DNA of 64,000 bases. It comes from Mya arenaria. Its lineage: Eukaryota; Mollusca; Bivalvia; Myida; Myidae. This document shows positions 49,301 through 60,902 of the stretch, piece after piece (the first letter of the stretch is position 1; the number at the start of each line of letters is the position of its first letter). The stretch is from NCBI RefSeq assembly GCF_026914265.1, contig NC_069136.1:26982701-27046700 (forward strand). The letters run 5' to 3'. The translations under genes and the position numbers were made by a program. Under the pieces are notes generated by a model. It was given only the letters and a program-made list of their open reading frames with translations. It was not told the DNA's origin and did no database searches.

Positions 49301-52300
49301 TAGTGAAAAGATGACATCGCTAAAAATGCCAAATTTCAGACAAAGTGATTGTAATATAGCCCTAACCACCAAATGGTGGGGTTATCAATAACAAGCTTAT
49401 ACTGGTGTATCATATTTATTTATTAAAACATCACTAATAAATATATCAGTTTTATAAAGTCCCTGTATTTTCCAACATATTCATGTGCCATTATTATATG
49501 GAATTTTACAGTTCATTTTTTTATATCTTTAGTGTAAAAACTGTGTTAGTTTTCTTTAAATTCAACTTAAACAAGAGGCCCAAGAGGGCCTATGCTCTAC
49601 TGGCATGGCTCACGTGGTCATTTTCAATCCAAAGCATGTACGTATGAGTAATAGGCAACAAATACATAGTTCACTTTTTGTGTTTGGGTTAGCCGAAAAC
49701 ACTGTACAATCAACATCTGAGGACAGAAAGTGTTGTAAGCATTTTTTTGTTTTTACTATGATGCTTTATGCATATGGTGCCTGGATTAAACAACATGTGT
49801 ATATACCTCATCATGAGTGTCCTCTAGTTCACCATCGTAGATCCATCTCAGCAGGGTGGCATAGATCGGCTGGGACACCTGCACAGTAGGTAAATAACTC
49901 CATTGAGGTATTAATTTAACTGTAGTAGTAGGGCACAGTGTACAAAACTGTAGAATCAGGTACCAAAATGAAGCAAATAAATGCATCAGCATGACTTTTT
50001 TAAATAATAATTCTTTAATACAATTTTCACAAAAATCAGTGCCTTGGTGAAACGCCATTGTTAACCTTTACGCTAGCTACACCAAACCATAATACCTACT
50101 GTACCAGATCATTAAGCTAACTACACCAAACTGTAACACTATCTACACATAACTGTTACACTAACTTGACCAAACCATTACACCAACTGCCCCAAACCAT
50201 TACGCCAACTGCCCCAAACCATTACATCAACTGCCCCAAATCATTACACCAACTGCGCCAAACCATTACACCAACTGCCCCAAACCATTATGCAAACTGC
50301 CCCAAACCATTATGCCAACTGCCCCAATCCATTACACCATCTGCCCCAAACCATTACACCAACTGCCCCAAACCATTATGCCAACTGCCCTAAACCATTA
50401 CACCAACTGCCCCAACCCATCACACCAACTGCCCCAAACCATTACACCAACTGCCCCAACCCATCACACCAACTGCCCTAAACCATTACACCAACTGCCC
50501 CAAACCATTATGCCAACTGCCCTAAACCATTACACCAACTGCCCCAACCCATCACACCAACTGCCCTAAACCATTACACCAACTGCCCCAACCCATCACA
50601 CCAACTGCCCCAAACCATTACACCAACTACCCCAAACCATTACACCAACTGCCCCAAACCATTACACCAACTGCCCCAACCAACTGCCCCAATCCATTAC
50701 ACCAACTGCCCCAAACCATTATGCCAACTGCCCCAATCCATTGCACCATCTGCTCCAATCCATTACACCAACTGCCCCAAACCATTATGCCAACTGCCCC
50801 AATCCATTGCACCATCTGCTCCAATCCACTACACCAACTGCCCACAAGCATTATGCCAACTGCCCCAATCCATTACACCAACTGCCCCAAACCATTACAC
50901 CATCTGCTCCAAAACATTACACCAACTGTCCCAAACCATTATGCCAACTGCCCCAAACCATTACACCAACTGCCCCAAACCATTATGCAAACTGCCCCAA
51001 ACCATTACACCAACTGCCCCAACCCATCACACCAACTGCCCTAACCATTACACCAACTGTCCCAAACCATTACACCAACTGCCCCAAACCATTACACCAA
51101 CTGCCCCAACCAACTGCCCCAATCCATTACACCAACTGCCCCAAACCATTATGCCAACTGCCCCAATCCATTGCACCATCTGCTCCAATCCATTACACCA
51201 ACTGCCCCAAACCATTATGCCAACTGCCCCAAACCATTACACCAACTGCCCCAAACCATTATGCCAACTGCCCCAAACCATTACACCAACTGCCCCAAAC
51301 CATTACACCAACTGCCCCAAACCATTATGCCAACTGCCCCAAACCATTATGCCAACTGCCCCAAACCATTATGCCAACTGCCCCAAACCATTATGCCAAC
51401 TGCCCCAAACCATTACACCAACTGCCCCAAACCATTATGCCAACTGCCCCAATCCATTACACCATCTGCCCCAAACCATTACACCAACTGCCCCAAACCA
51501 TTATGCCAACTGCCCCAAACCATTACACCAACTGCCCCAAACCATTATGCCAACTGCCCCAAACCATTACACCAACCTAACCACTATGCCAGCTATACCA
51601 AACTAGTGTGCTAATTACACCAAATCATTAAGCTTACTTTACCAAATCATTAACAAACCTCACCACACTAAAGTTAACACAAGTTCAACCATAGTAAGGC
51701 TTTAACATAAGCAATTAAATAAAAAACGTTTCAAATACCTACCATGGTTAGAATATGTTTGATTAGGGACTTGACAAATGGGTCACCATGTTGCATGTAG
51801 GAATAGATAGTTGAAGCCAACGCTCCTCCCTTCTTCCCTGTAATGTATTTCAAACAGGCAATGAATGGCACTAGTAGAAGTATGAATATAAACAATATAT
51901 AATACGAAAAATTGTTTCTCTAAATTTGAATTTCCAAGATCCTAAAACCAAGTAATGAAAACGCACAATCTAAATATGAAAACATGGCTGTCTTTCTAGT
52001 GATTTTTCAGACCCTGAAAAGTAAGGGCACTGTCCCATTCCTCTAGATAAATTCCTGGAAAAGTTGTGACATGTTTTTCTATGACTTAAAGCTTATATTT
52101 GATTATGCTCCAGTTATGTGAAAAAAAACACACACAAAAATTCCAGTCATTTTCCCAAAATGCGGGGGAAACAAACTGTGTGATACAACCTTAAGGTACA
52201 TATCAATACAATTTTACAACAAAAATGCTAAAATGAGAAAATTCTATGAAAATGATATGCATACTAAAATACACCCTGGACATTGTCTCACCTTTACACA

Positions 52301-55300
52301 CATCAACCAGGGCTGCAAGGGTCTTCAAACGTATGAGGGGGTCGAATGTCCACACGACCAGCCGACGTAGCGTAATACTGCCATGTGTCGCCAGCCCAAT
52401 ACCCTGGTCAACCTCATCTTGTATCTTGAAAAAGAAGATAAACAGGTATCATGGTCAAAATTTCTCCTTTAAAACAGGATTAAGCTTAGCTCACTATTTT
52501 AGTCTTTCTAAAATTTGCATAATATTTACATCTTTAAGTGTTTTTTTATAGTTGTTCTCTTTATTTCAATCACGATAAGCCATTTGTTTGCAACTCTTTG
52601 TTTAGTTTAGGTGAGTCAGCCTTTTTACCCTTCTTTGCCGTAGCAGATACCCAGCTACTTCCCCAAGGGCCAGACCCTTTTTTTCCCTACAAAAAGCCTC
52701 TGAAATTCCACATCTAATTTTTTAAATTTCATATAATTAAAAATCTCACAATTCATCAAGAGATGTTTCTGATTGAAATATTGACTGCTTTATTGTTGTT
52801 TGTTTTTACTCTAGAGAATTTTTGCCCAAAACTTGAAAAACAACAAAAAGGGCTAGGTTGTGTTCCCTGCAAGTGGTAAAAAGGCCGTGATGTAAAATTG
52901 TTATTAGAACAGGCAACCACATTGGTCATCAGAACAATAACATTGTCAGCTGTTTGATCTCTTAAACAGTCTGTCTACTATAGTCTCCATTTAAGGGCTA
53001 TTCCATTCAAACATACAACCCCCAGGGGGAAGGCACTTTTAAATTATGGCACCCCCCTACAGAAGCAAATTTACCCTTGTGGAGTCCAAATGAGCGAAAA
53101 AAGACACCCACGTATATACTATTTAAATAATTGCCTTCCCCCCGTGGGTTATATGTTTTACTGGAATAGCCCTAAGGAATGAGACACCAGATGGTCCTAA
53201 AATCAGCAAATACATTAATTCCACATAACAAGACTAGAATTGTCATTTACAAGCTAGTATGAGGCTGATAATACATCTTTTTACATGATTTAAAGAATAT
53301 TTTGTCACTGTCTCTGCTGAATTTACCCGTTTAAAAATAGCGCATAATGGTTTCCCATTTTATAGTGAGTATAATAAGCATGTGCTACGTTTAAATTAAC
53401 TGGAATTTACATAGACAAACCCAGTAAATTTCATATTAAAAAAGTATGAAAAACTCTAAAAAAGTACATGTGCCATAAGCCAAGTGAAACATCAGTACAT
53501 TCAATGCGTTGTACACAGTGATATCATATTATAAATCTTATGTAAGTTTTTGGCAATTTTCTTTTTTTTCTTGCAATTGTATCATCTAGTGTCCAGTCCC
53601 TTTAATTCCCTTTATTTCTTACCTGAGATTCCAGCACAGCTATGAGTCTGTAATATTCTGTCAGTTCCTGTTGTAAAGCTGCACAGAAACTCTGGAAATG
53701 TAAAAGTCCTGCATTGACTACATTCACAAGTGTCTTATGACATCGTATACAAAAAATTACATGTATGTTATCATTAGTAATGATATAAAATCAAAATTTG
53801 TGTCAACTGAACAAATACACTTTTTGAAAGTGAGAGTAGTCTAGTAGTATAGGTATCCACCTCTCACCCAAGCGGTTTCAATCCCCACTATGGGTGTCTT
53901 CTCATGGCCTCTCATAACAATCAAGCTTAAAGAACAGAGTATAAAACTAAACAAATACACTCCATAAAACTAATTAATGGGTAAGGCCTGAATGCAAATA
54001 GGTACAGTTTGAGTTTTTATTAAATGATTTCATTGGTTTTTACCAATTTACCAAGCTTTAATATTGATGACATTGGTAAAAAAATATTTTGGGGTAAGTA
54101 TAAAAAAGACGATATCCATACGCAAATATATGCCAATACAAAATCTAACAAAATTTTAACAATCTTCAGTACTGGCAAGTGTCAGGTATAAAATTTCTTA
54201 AAAGAACAACATCATTACATCAAACTTCTACACAAAACATTTCAGGGGTTTACTGATTTGCTAAAATATTTTTTCAACTCCTTTTTGTATTTATAAAGTC
54301 AAATTGGGAATTATTTCAAATTTAGAAAAAAATTCTTGCATTGGGAATTTGGCTAAGTTTGGTAACAAATTGGTAAGAAAGTGAAATAGGGAATTTGGGA
54401 ATTGTTTAACATTTTGGGAAAAAGATCATGTTTCTGTATTCAGAATGACACCATTTTGGTTGCCCCAAAATTGTTAATAAGAAAAAAACACCACTGAACC
54501 CTGAAGTAAGCATGTATACCTGTCCCACCAGTCCAAATGTCTTGTCTGCACTCCGTGTCTCAACGTAGTTTTTCACCTTGTTAAACAGCCAGCCACACTC
54601 AGCCAGTTTGCTCACTAGCTGACGAATGGCTTTAGGAATGCCAGCCTGAAAAATGTGTCACATTTTTGTTACTAGGCATGGACCTGTGGGCCGTTTCAAT
54701 TTTAGTGACTTCAATAATCTGAAATTTGTATAAATGTCACAAATGGTAAAACATGACTTATTTTATTTCATCACTTTGTTTTTAATTCTGACTAAGTTTT
54801 AATTCACTCAAATAAGAACCAAATAATGAAATTCATCTCCATTGCCCTCCTTCAAGTGTATATTTTTTAGGAGCATTGACCTCTTAACATTTGTAGCAAT
54901 AAAGACATTTTTCAAAAACATGGTGATTCATGTAAGATCCCTCAAATACATAAAATTAAAAACAATTTTTAACAATTCCTTGATGATAAAGTGCAAATCA
55001 TCAACAAAGCTCTAGGCAGCAATCAAACGCGGGATCATCATATCTGGAGTCTGATTTCACTAACCACTTTTCAATGACCACCCATATGATTTCCATACAC
55101 TTCACATACCTGGGCGTCGACCTTATATCCGTCTTTGGAAGGGTCAAAGTGAACCCATTTGCCCTCAATGCCTTGAAAGACGTAAACCAAGTCACGGACA
55201 AGTTCAGTCTCCGGGATCTCAAAACTCGCTGAAATATGAAAGTAGAGCTGCAGCCTAGTGTATAAAACAGGTCAATTTTTATTTGGTCAAAATTAGCCAA

Positions 55301-58300
55301 AACAATTGCCAATATTTATCCAATAGTTGGTATTAACCAATCAAATCATTTAAATTTGCAATCTAGCCAAAAGATAACCGGACAACATCTCAAAATGTTA
55401 TGCAATTGGTCGCAGGTGTCAGACAATAATACAACCTTGCGTAAAGTTTCATTGAAAAAAACTAAAGTATCAAACATTCCTTAGCCAAGATGAAAGTGTC
55501 TTTCAAGTGTCTGCAATCCGAAAGATCAAGCTAAAATCCCACAAACTGGATATGTTGCTTGTCTGAAGTGCCCATCAATAAAGCTTGACCTTAGACTTAC
55601 TGGCCCACAATTAATTAGGGATCATCCACCGACCATGATGAATGCGCATACCAACAAAAAGTCATTAAAAGGTTACTGGCTGGAAACAACACCGTGATGC
55701 CGCTATAGCCATATAAAGGAATCTCTATAGATGTGTTTACAGCAGATCACAGGTACTGTAAAAATGTGAATGGAAGTAGACAGAATGTATCTTACTATTC
55801 TCCCCCTGGGCTTTCACCGTGCTTCTTCCACCTCTAGGAACCACAGCAGAACTCGATTCTGGAAGCAAATACAACATTTGCTATTATGCAATTACGGACT
55901 TTCATTGATCATAGCAGATTTTACAGTCTAAGTCAGATATGGTGTGTAGTATATAAACAAGGGAGTTGTGGTGCAAACCACAATGCTTATCTGTTATTTT
56001 CAAGTCGAAAAAGACAATTATTTTGCCTGAGTTATAGGCTTTGCCTCTGGCAACATGTGTACCAAGTTTGGAAAATCATGAATGGCTTTTGAGTTATAAA
56101 CAAAGCTTTTTGCATAACAATGACGCGGACAATGACACCAACGCTCTGACGATACCCCAACTTTTTATTTTCCCAAAACAGACCAGCTAACACAAAGTTT
56201 TTTCTTTGATTCTGGGACATTGACTTGATTATTTCTGATACTCTGACGTGAAACTTTAAAAAATACTGCTTACTTCCCTGCGTATCAGGCGTACAGGTCC
56301 AAAAAAACAAACACACAAAAATCTAAAAAAATACAAGGATATTCTTTCTTCAAAATCAGGAAGACAAGCAAATAAATATATTTAAAGTCTAGAACTGACC
56401 TGTGTCCCTTCTGGAGACAGCCCCAACCAGACGAGACATGGCGGCATGTCTGTGTGTCTTGTCGCCATCCACAGATGCAAATGTTGTCCTGGAACAGAAG
56501 AAAGGTTGAATATTTGTCATCAAGAACCTTGGGTGACTAACAAACTCCTGGAATGCAAGGTTTTGTATTTCATTCACAACATGGCACATCAGGGACAAGG
56601 CCATACCTAATTGATTCACTGTTTAGCGTCTTATTCCCATTTGACGTACCAAGCTTGAGTTATTACTATGTATATCACCATGGATACCAATACAGCCAAC
56701 AACCACCTTTCCATGGCAGAAATGAGTCATTTCTATGGATATCACCATGGAAACCAATGCAGTCGTTACTATGGATATCACCATGGAAACCAATGCATCC
56801 AACAACAACCTTACCTTGGCAGAAATGACTGTGGTACGGGGGTGGGGTCATTACTATGGATATCACCATGGAAACCAATGCATCCAACAACAACCTTACC
56901 TTGGCAGAAATGACTGTGGTACGGGGGTGGGGTCATTACTATGGATATCACCATGGACACCAATACATCCAACAACAACCTTACCCTTGCAGAAATGACT
57001 GTGGTACAGGGTTGGGGTCTTTACTATGAATATCACCATGGATACCAATACGTCCAACAACATTCTTACCTTTGCAGAAATGACTGTGGTACAGGGTTGG
57101 GGTCTTTACTATGAATATCACCATGGATACCAATACGTCCAACAACATTCTTACCTTTGCAGAAATGACTGTGGTACAGGGTTGGGGTCTTTACTATGAA
57201 TATCACCATGGATACCAATACGTCCAACAACATTCTTACCTTTGCAGAAATGACTGTGGTACAGGGTTGGGGTCTTTACTATGAATATCACCATGGATAC
57301 CAATACGTCCAACAACATTCTTACCTTTGCAGAAATGACTGAGGTATGGGGTGGATTATTACTATGAATATAACCATGGATACTAATTTAATGAAACCAA
57401 TACAACAATAACCTTACCCTGGCAGAAATGACTGCGGTACAGGGGTGGGGTCGTTACTACGGATATCACCATGGATACTGCTGATTCCACTACTGCCTGT
57501 CGTGTCAATGGAGTGTATGGATGGGGTTCCACCTGCATGAACAAAGTGACAAGTATGATAATCAACAAAACTAAAACTAAAGGAGTTAATTTTTACAACA
57601 TAGCAAAAGTTCCATATATACTTCTTATGTGATATTAAAGGCTTACAATATAGGTTGAGGATTTTTATTCCTGAGTCGTAATGCTTTATTATGTTTAGGC
57701 GTACAAAAATAATCTGTTTTTGGTTTCAGGCCCACAAAAAATAGGGTAGGTACTATGTAGGTTTGAAAATCTTTTTGATTACTTAGTTCATATAAAGCTT
57801 AACAAACCATGGTGTTCATGTGACCCAGGCCCAGGCATAAGTCTCCTCTGGGCTGCTGCGTTGAAAGGGGTAGACGTCGCATAGGCAGGGAGCCCTTGGC
57901 CAAATAGTAAACTGGTCGACTGAAACATTATTATCATTTCTACTAATTAATAATTGTTTTCTATATTGCATTATATTTTTACCACTTATGTTTTTTATGT
58001 ATTTGTATCATCCAAATACATTTAGTAATCTGGTTGGCTCAAATATGACCATTTGTAGGTGTGTTATGATCACCATATTATGTATATAAAAAACAAACAT
58101 TTAAAATGTAAAAGTATTAAACGAAGTGCAGAAACACAACATAAAATAAGTCTGGTCTTAACAGACCCTAGATTAGTGTTTTCCAATTTCGGCAATAACA
58201 CATATAGGGTGGGCGAATTAGTGCAACAAAAGTAAGTAAAAAATATCTGTAGTCTAACTACCAGTGTTTTCTCTTCATCCTATTTGTTAATAGTGCCTTT

Positions 58301-60866
58301 AAAACTGAAAATAGCGACAAAAAGACTAAAATTGTGAATTTACGAAAGTATATTTCAAACAAGGAAACAAAGCAAAGACATTTTAAGATACAGAATTTGA
58401 AGAATTTTAAGAGATAAGGAATAACTGTACTATTTGACTTGTCCAGAGTTGAGACAAAAAAAATTAAAAAATTGAATTGTTAATTTTGAGCCCATTTTTT
58501 GCCTTTGGTGAAAAATATTCTTTTTGGGATTGCAAATGGGACTGAATTTTGGCCCCATTATCAGTTAAAAAAACCCATAAACTACTAAATGTCACCCTTA
58601 CCTTGTCACGAGCATGTCTGGCCTCGCTTTCACTGATGGACTTTAACACATGCAACACTGCCCATCTGTTCTTGACCAATCCCTACAAAAAGCATATAAA
58701 ATTGAATACAAGGAATATAATATTATCAATACTATTCTATCTCAAATAGGTTACTGTATTTACAAATCATACTTTTTATCTGAAAGAAGACAGAAAATTG
58801 TTAACCTATGTGCATTATTAAATGCCGATCTTTTGATTATTCAAACATTATATAAGAATAAAGGAATTCATTGTCCTTTTCTCAATAAGTTCATTATGAA
58901 ATTTAAAAGTAACTAAGAATATACTGTTAAAAACAAGTTATATTAATTTAGTAAAAATGCAATGTATTAAGATAAAAAAAGTTGTATATCATGATTTTTT
59001 TGTTCACTATTTGTCATGTTTACAGTCATTGAAATTAGACTTTTGGATGAACAAGCCCAAATTCCTATACAGAATACTATTGTTTGGCATCAAATTTTCT
59101 AACAAGCCCTGCTATATAAAATTCAGAATTAGAACAAGCCCGGAAGACATTTTACCAGTTCAGGGCTTGTGGGCTTGTGTTAATTTAGACCACTGTGTTT
59201 ATGATCTGTATATGTTTTTATGAATAAAAGGATCACCTCTAATGGTTCAAAAAAAACAACAAAAAAACCTACGAACAACCATGACAATGAACAATTAAAG
59301 CAAGTGGATGCCTGGACACACACCCTTATTACAGTTGATCAAGTGGTTATCATAATTATATAATAATATTGACATTTTTAAAGTCAAGTCAAGAGGCATA
59401 ATGTTATTGAAGTTTTTTTTTAATTTTAATGAATAATAATTAACTCATTTGACTTTATGATCAATACAATATAAACAAAGCATATGATTATCGAACAGAT
59501 AAGAACAGAAGAAAAAGATATAAGTGATATTTTGGCACTTTTTTAACTGGGGAATTTGTGGCTACATAGCTATTAAATGAAAAAGTGATTTTTATCATAT
59601 AAAGGCTGATGTCTTTTTAACAGTACACAAATCATAGGTGTACATAAATCATATGCTTTTTTTGGTCAGAATGATGAATAAATTCTGAAAAATATCACAT
59701 AATATATTTTATAATAAGGAAAATTCAAATTCATTAATTATTCCATTTTTGGATGATATTTTATCATTGTAACAAGCATTTTGTTTCCATTTCACACAAA
59801 ATATTTTTTTTCGAAGTCTGACCCTATAAAAAGAGAATTTAAAAGGAATATTGCATTTTTATATTTCCATCTATATATTAAGTATGTTTTTACCAGAATA
59901 AAAACCTAAATAAATGGTAAATAAACTTCTTTTTTTTTTCAACAGATTAGTAAAAGCCAACCTGTGTCTGTAGCTTTCTGTGCAGTTCTGCAAACGTGGC
60001 AGCATCCTTTTCCCTTCCACGCCTTACCACTGTACCAAGAAAAAAATCTAGCTCTATATAAAAAGTTGGTGAATTTTTCTTATAATTTGGTATTAATTGC
60101 AAATAACTGCAAATAACCAGTGCTCTTAATATTATGTAAACTAAAAAAATCAATGTTTACAGGTAAAAACATGGGTAAAAAGTTGATATTTTATCTACTA
60201 TATATTCAGCATTTAAGTCAGATTTTAGCGTTAAAGGAATATAAATTGTTCTTTAATATTTGTATTGAGTATAATACATATTAAATATATTGGTATGACT
60301 TTCAATTTGCTTACAGACCATACTATTTTTGGGAAGTTGTTATAAACTCCAGAATCAAGAGAAAACATTTTTTATTTCAAAATATTATTAACAAAAAATT
60401 TAAAAAATGTTCTGCTTGCTCTGAATAAATTCATAAAAATCTGAGGTCCAAGTCGGCATAATACAAGAAAGCATGTTATATTGGCTTTAACAGTAATATC
60501 ATTCAAATCAGACAAATAATGACAGATCTACTGCATGGATCCATACTTACACTGCTTTCTTATTCTCTCGGAAACCTGGAACTCATCATTGTCCACAGGC
60601 AAGCTTGAAGAACTGAAATATAAAAAAAAATTAGTGGCATTATCTCGGTAATTATATTATTTCATTTCATCATTAATGAAGTAGAAATTATCTGTAAGAG
60701 TTATTGAAACACATTCTATTGTAGATATGTCAAAAACTGACCCAGTCTAAAATATACAGGTTAGGCCTAAAAAAAAAATACATTTGGTTCGGGTTACCCG
60801 ACCCTACCTACGGAATAGGCGCCGACCCTACCGTTTTTATAGTCAGTTTGAAAAAAAAATGAAAAA

Positions 60867-60902
<36 letters not shown>

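Noticed and set aside
50741-51580. 279-residue open frame of Pro/Asn/His repeats
   Set aside because: It is the 22-bp minisatellite read in one phase; the other phases give the same peptide. No splice sites or start context were found.
50165-51590. CRISPR-like array
   Set aside because: Units are contiguous 22-mers without unique spacers, in an animal intron.
56553-56998. Plus- and minus-strand frames over the 85-bp array
   Set aside because: They arise from repeated exon fragments and lack their own splice structure.
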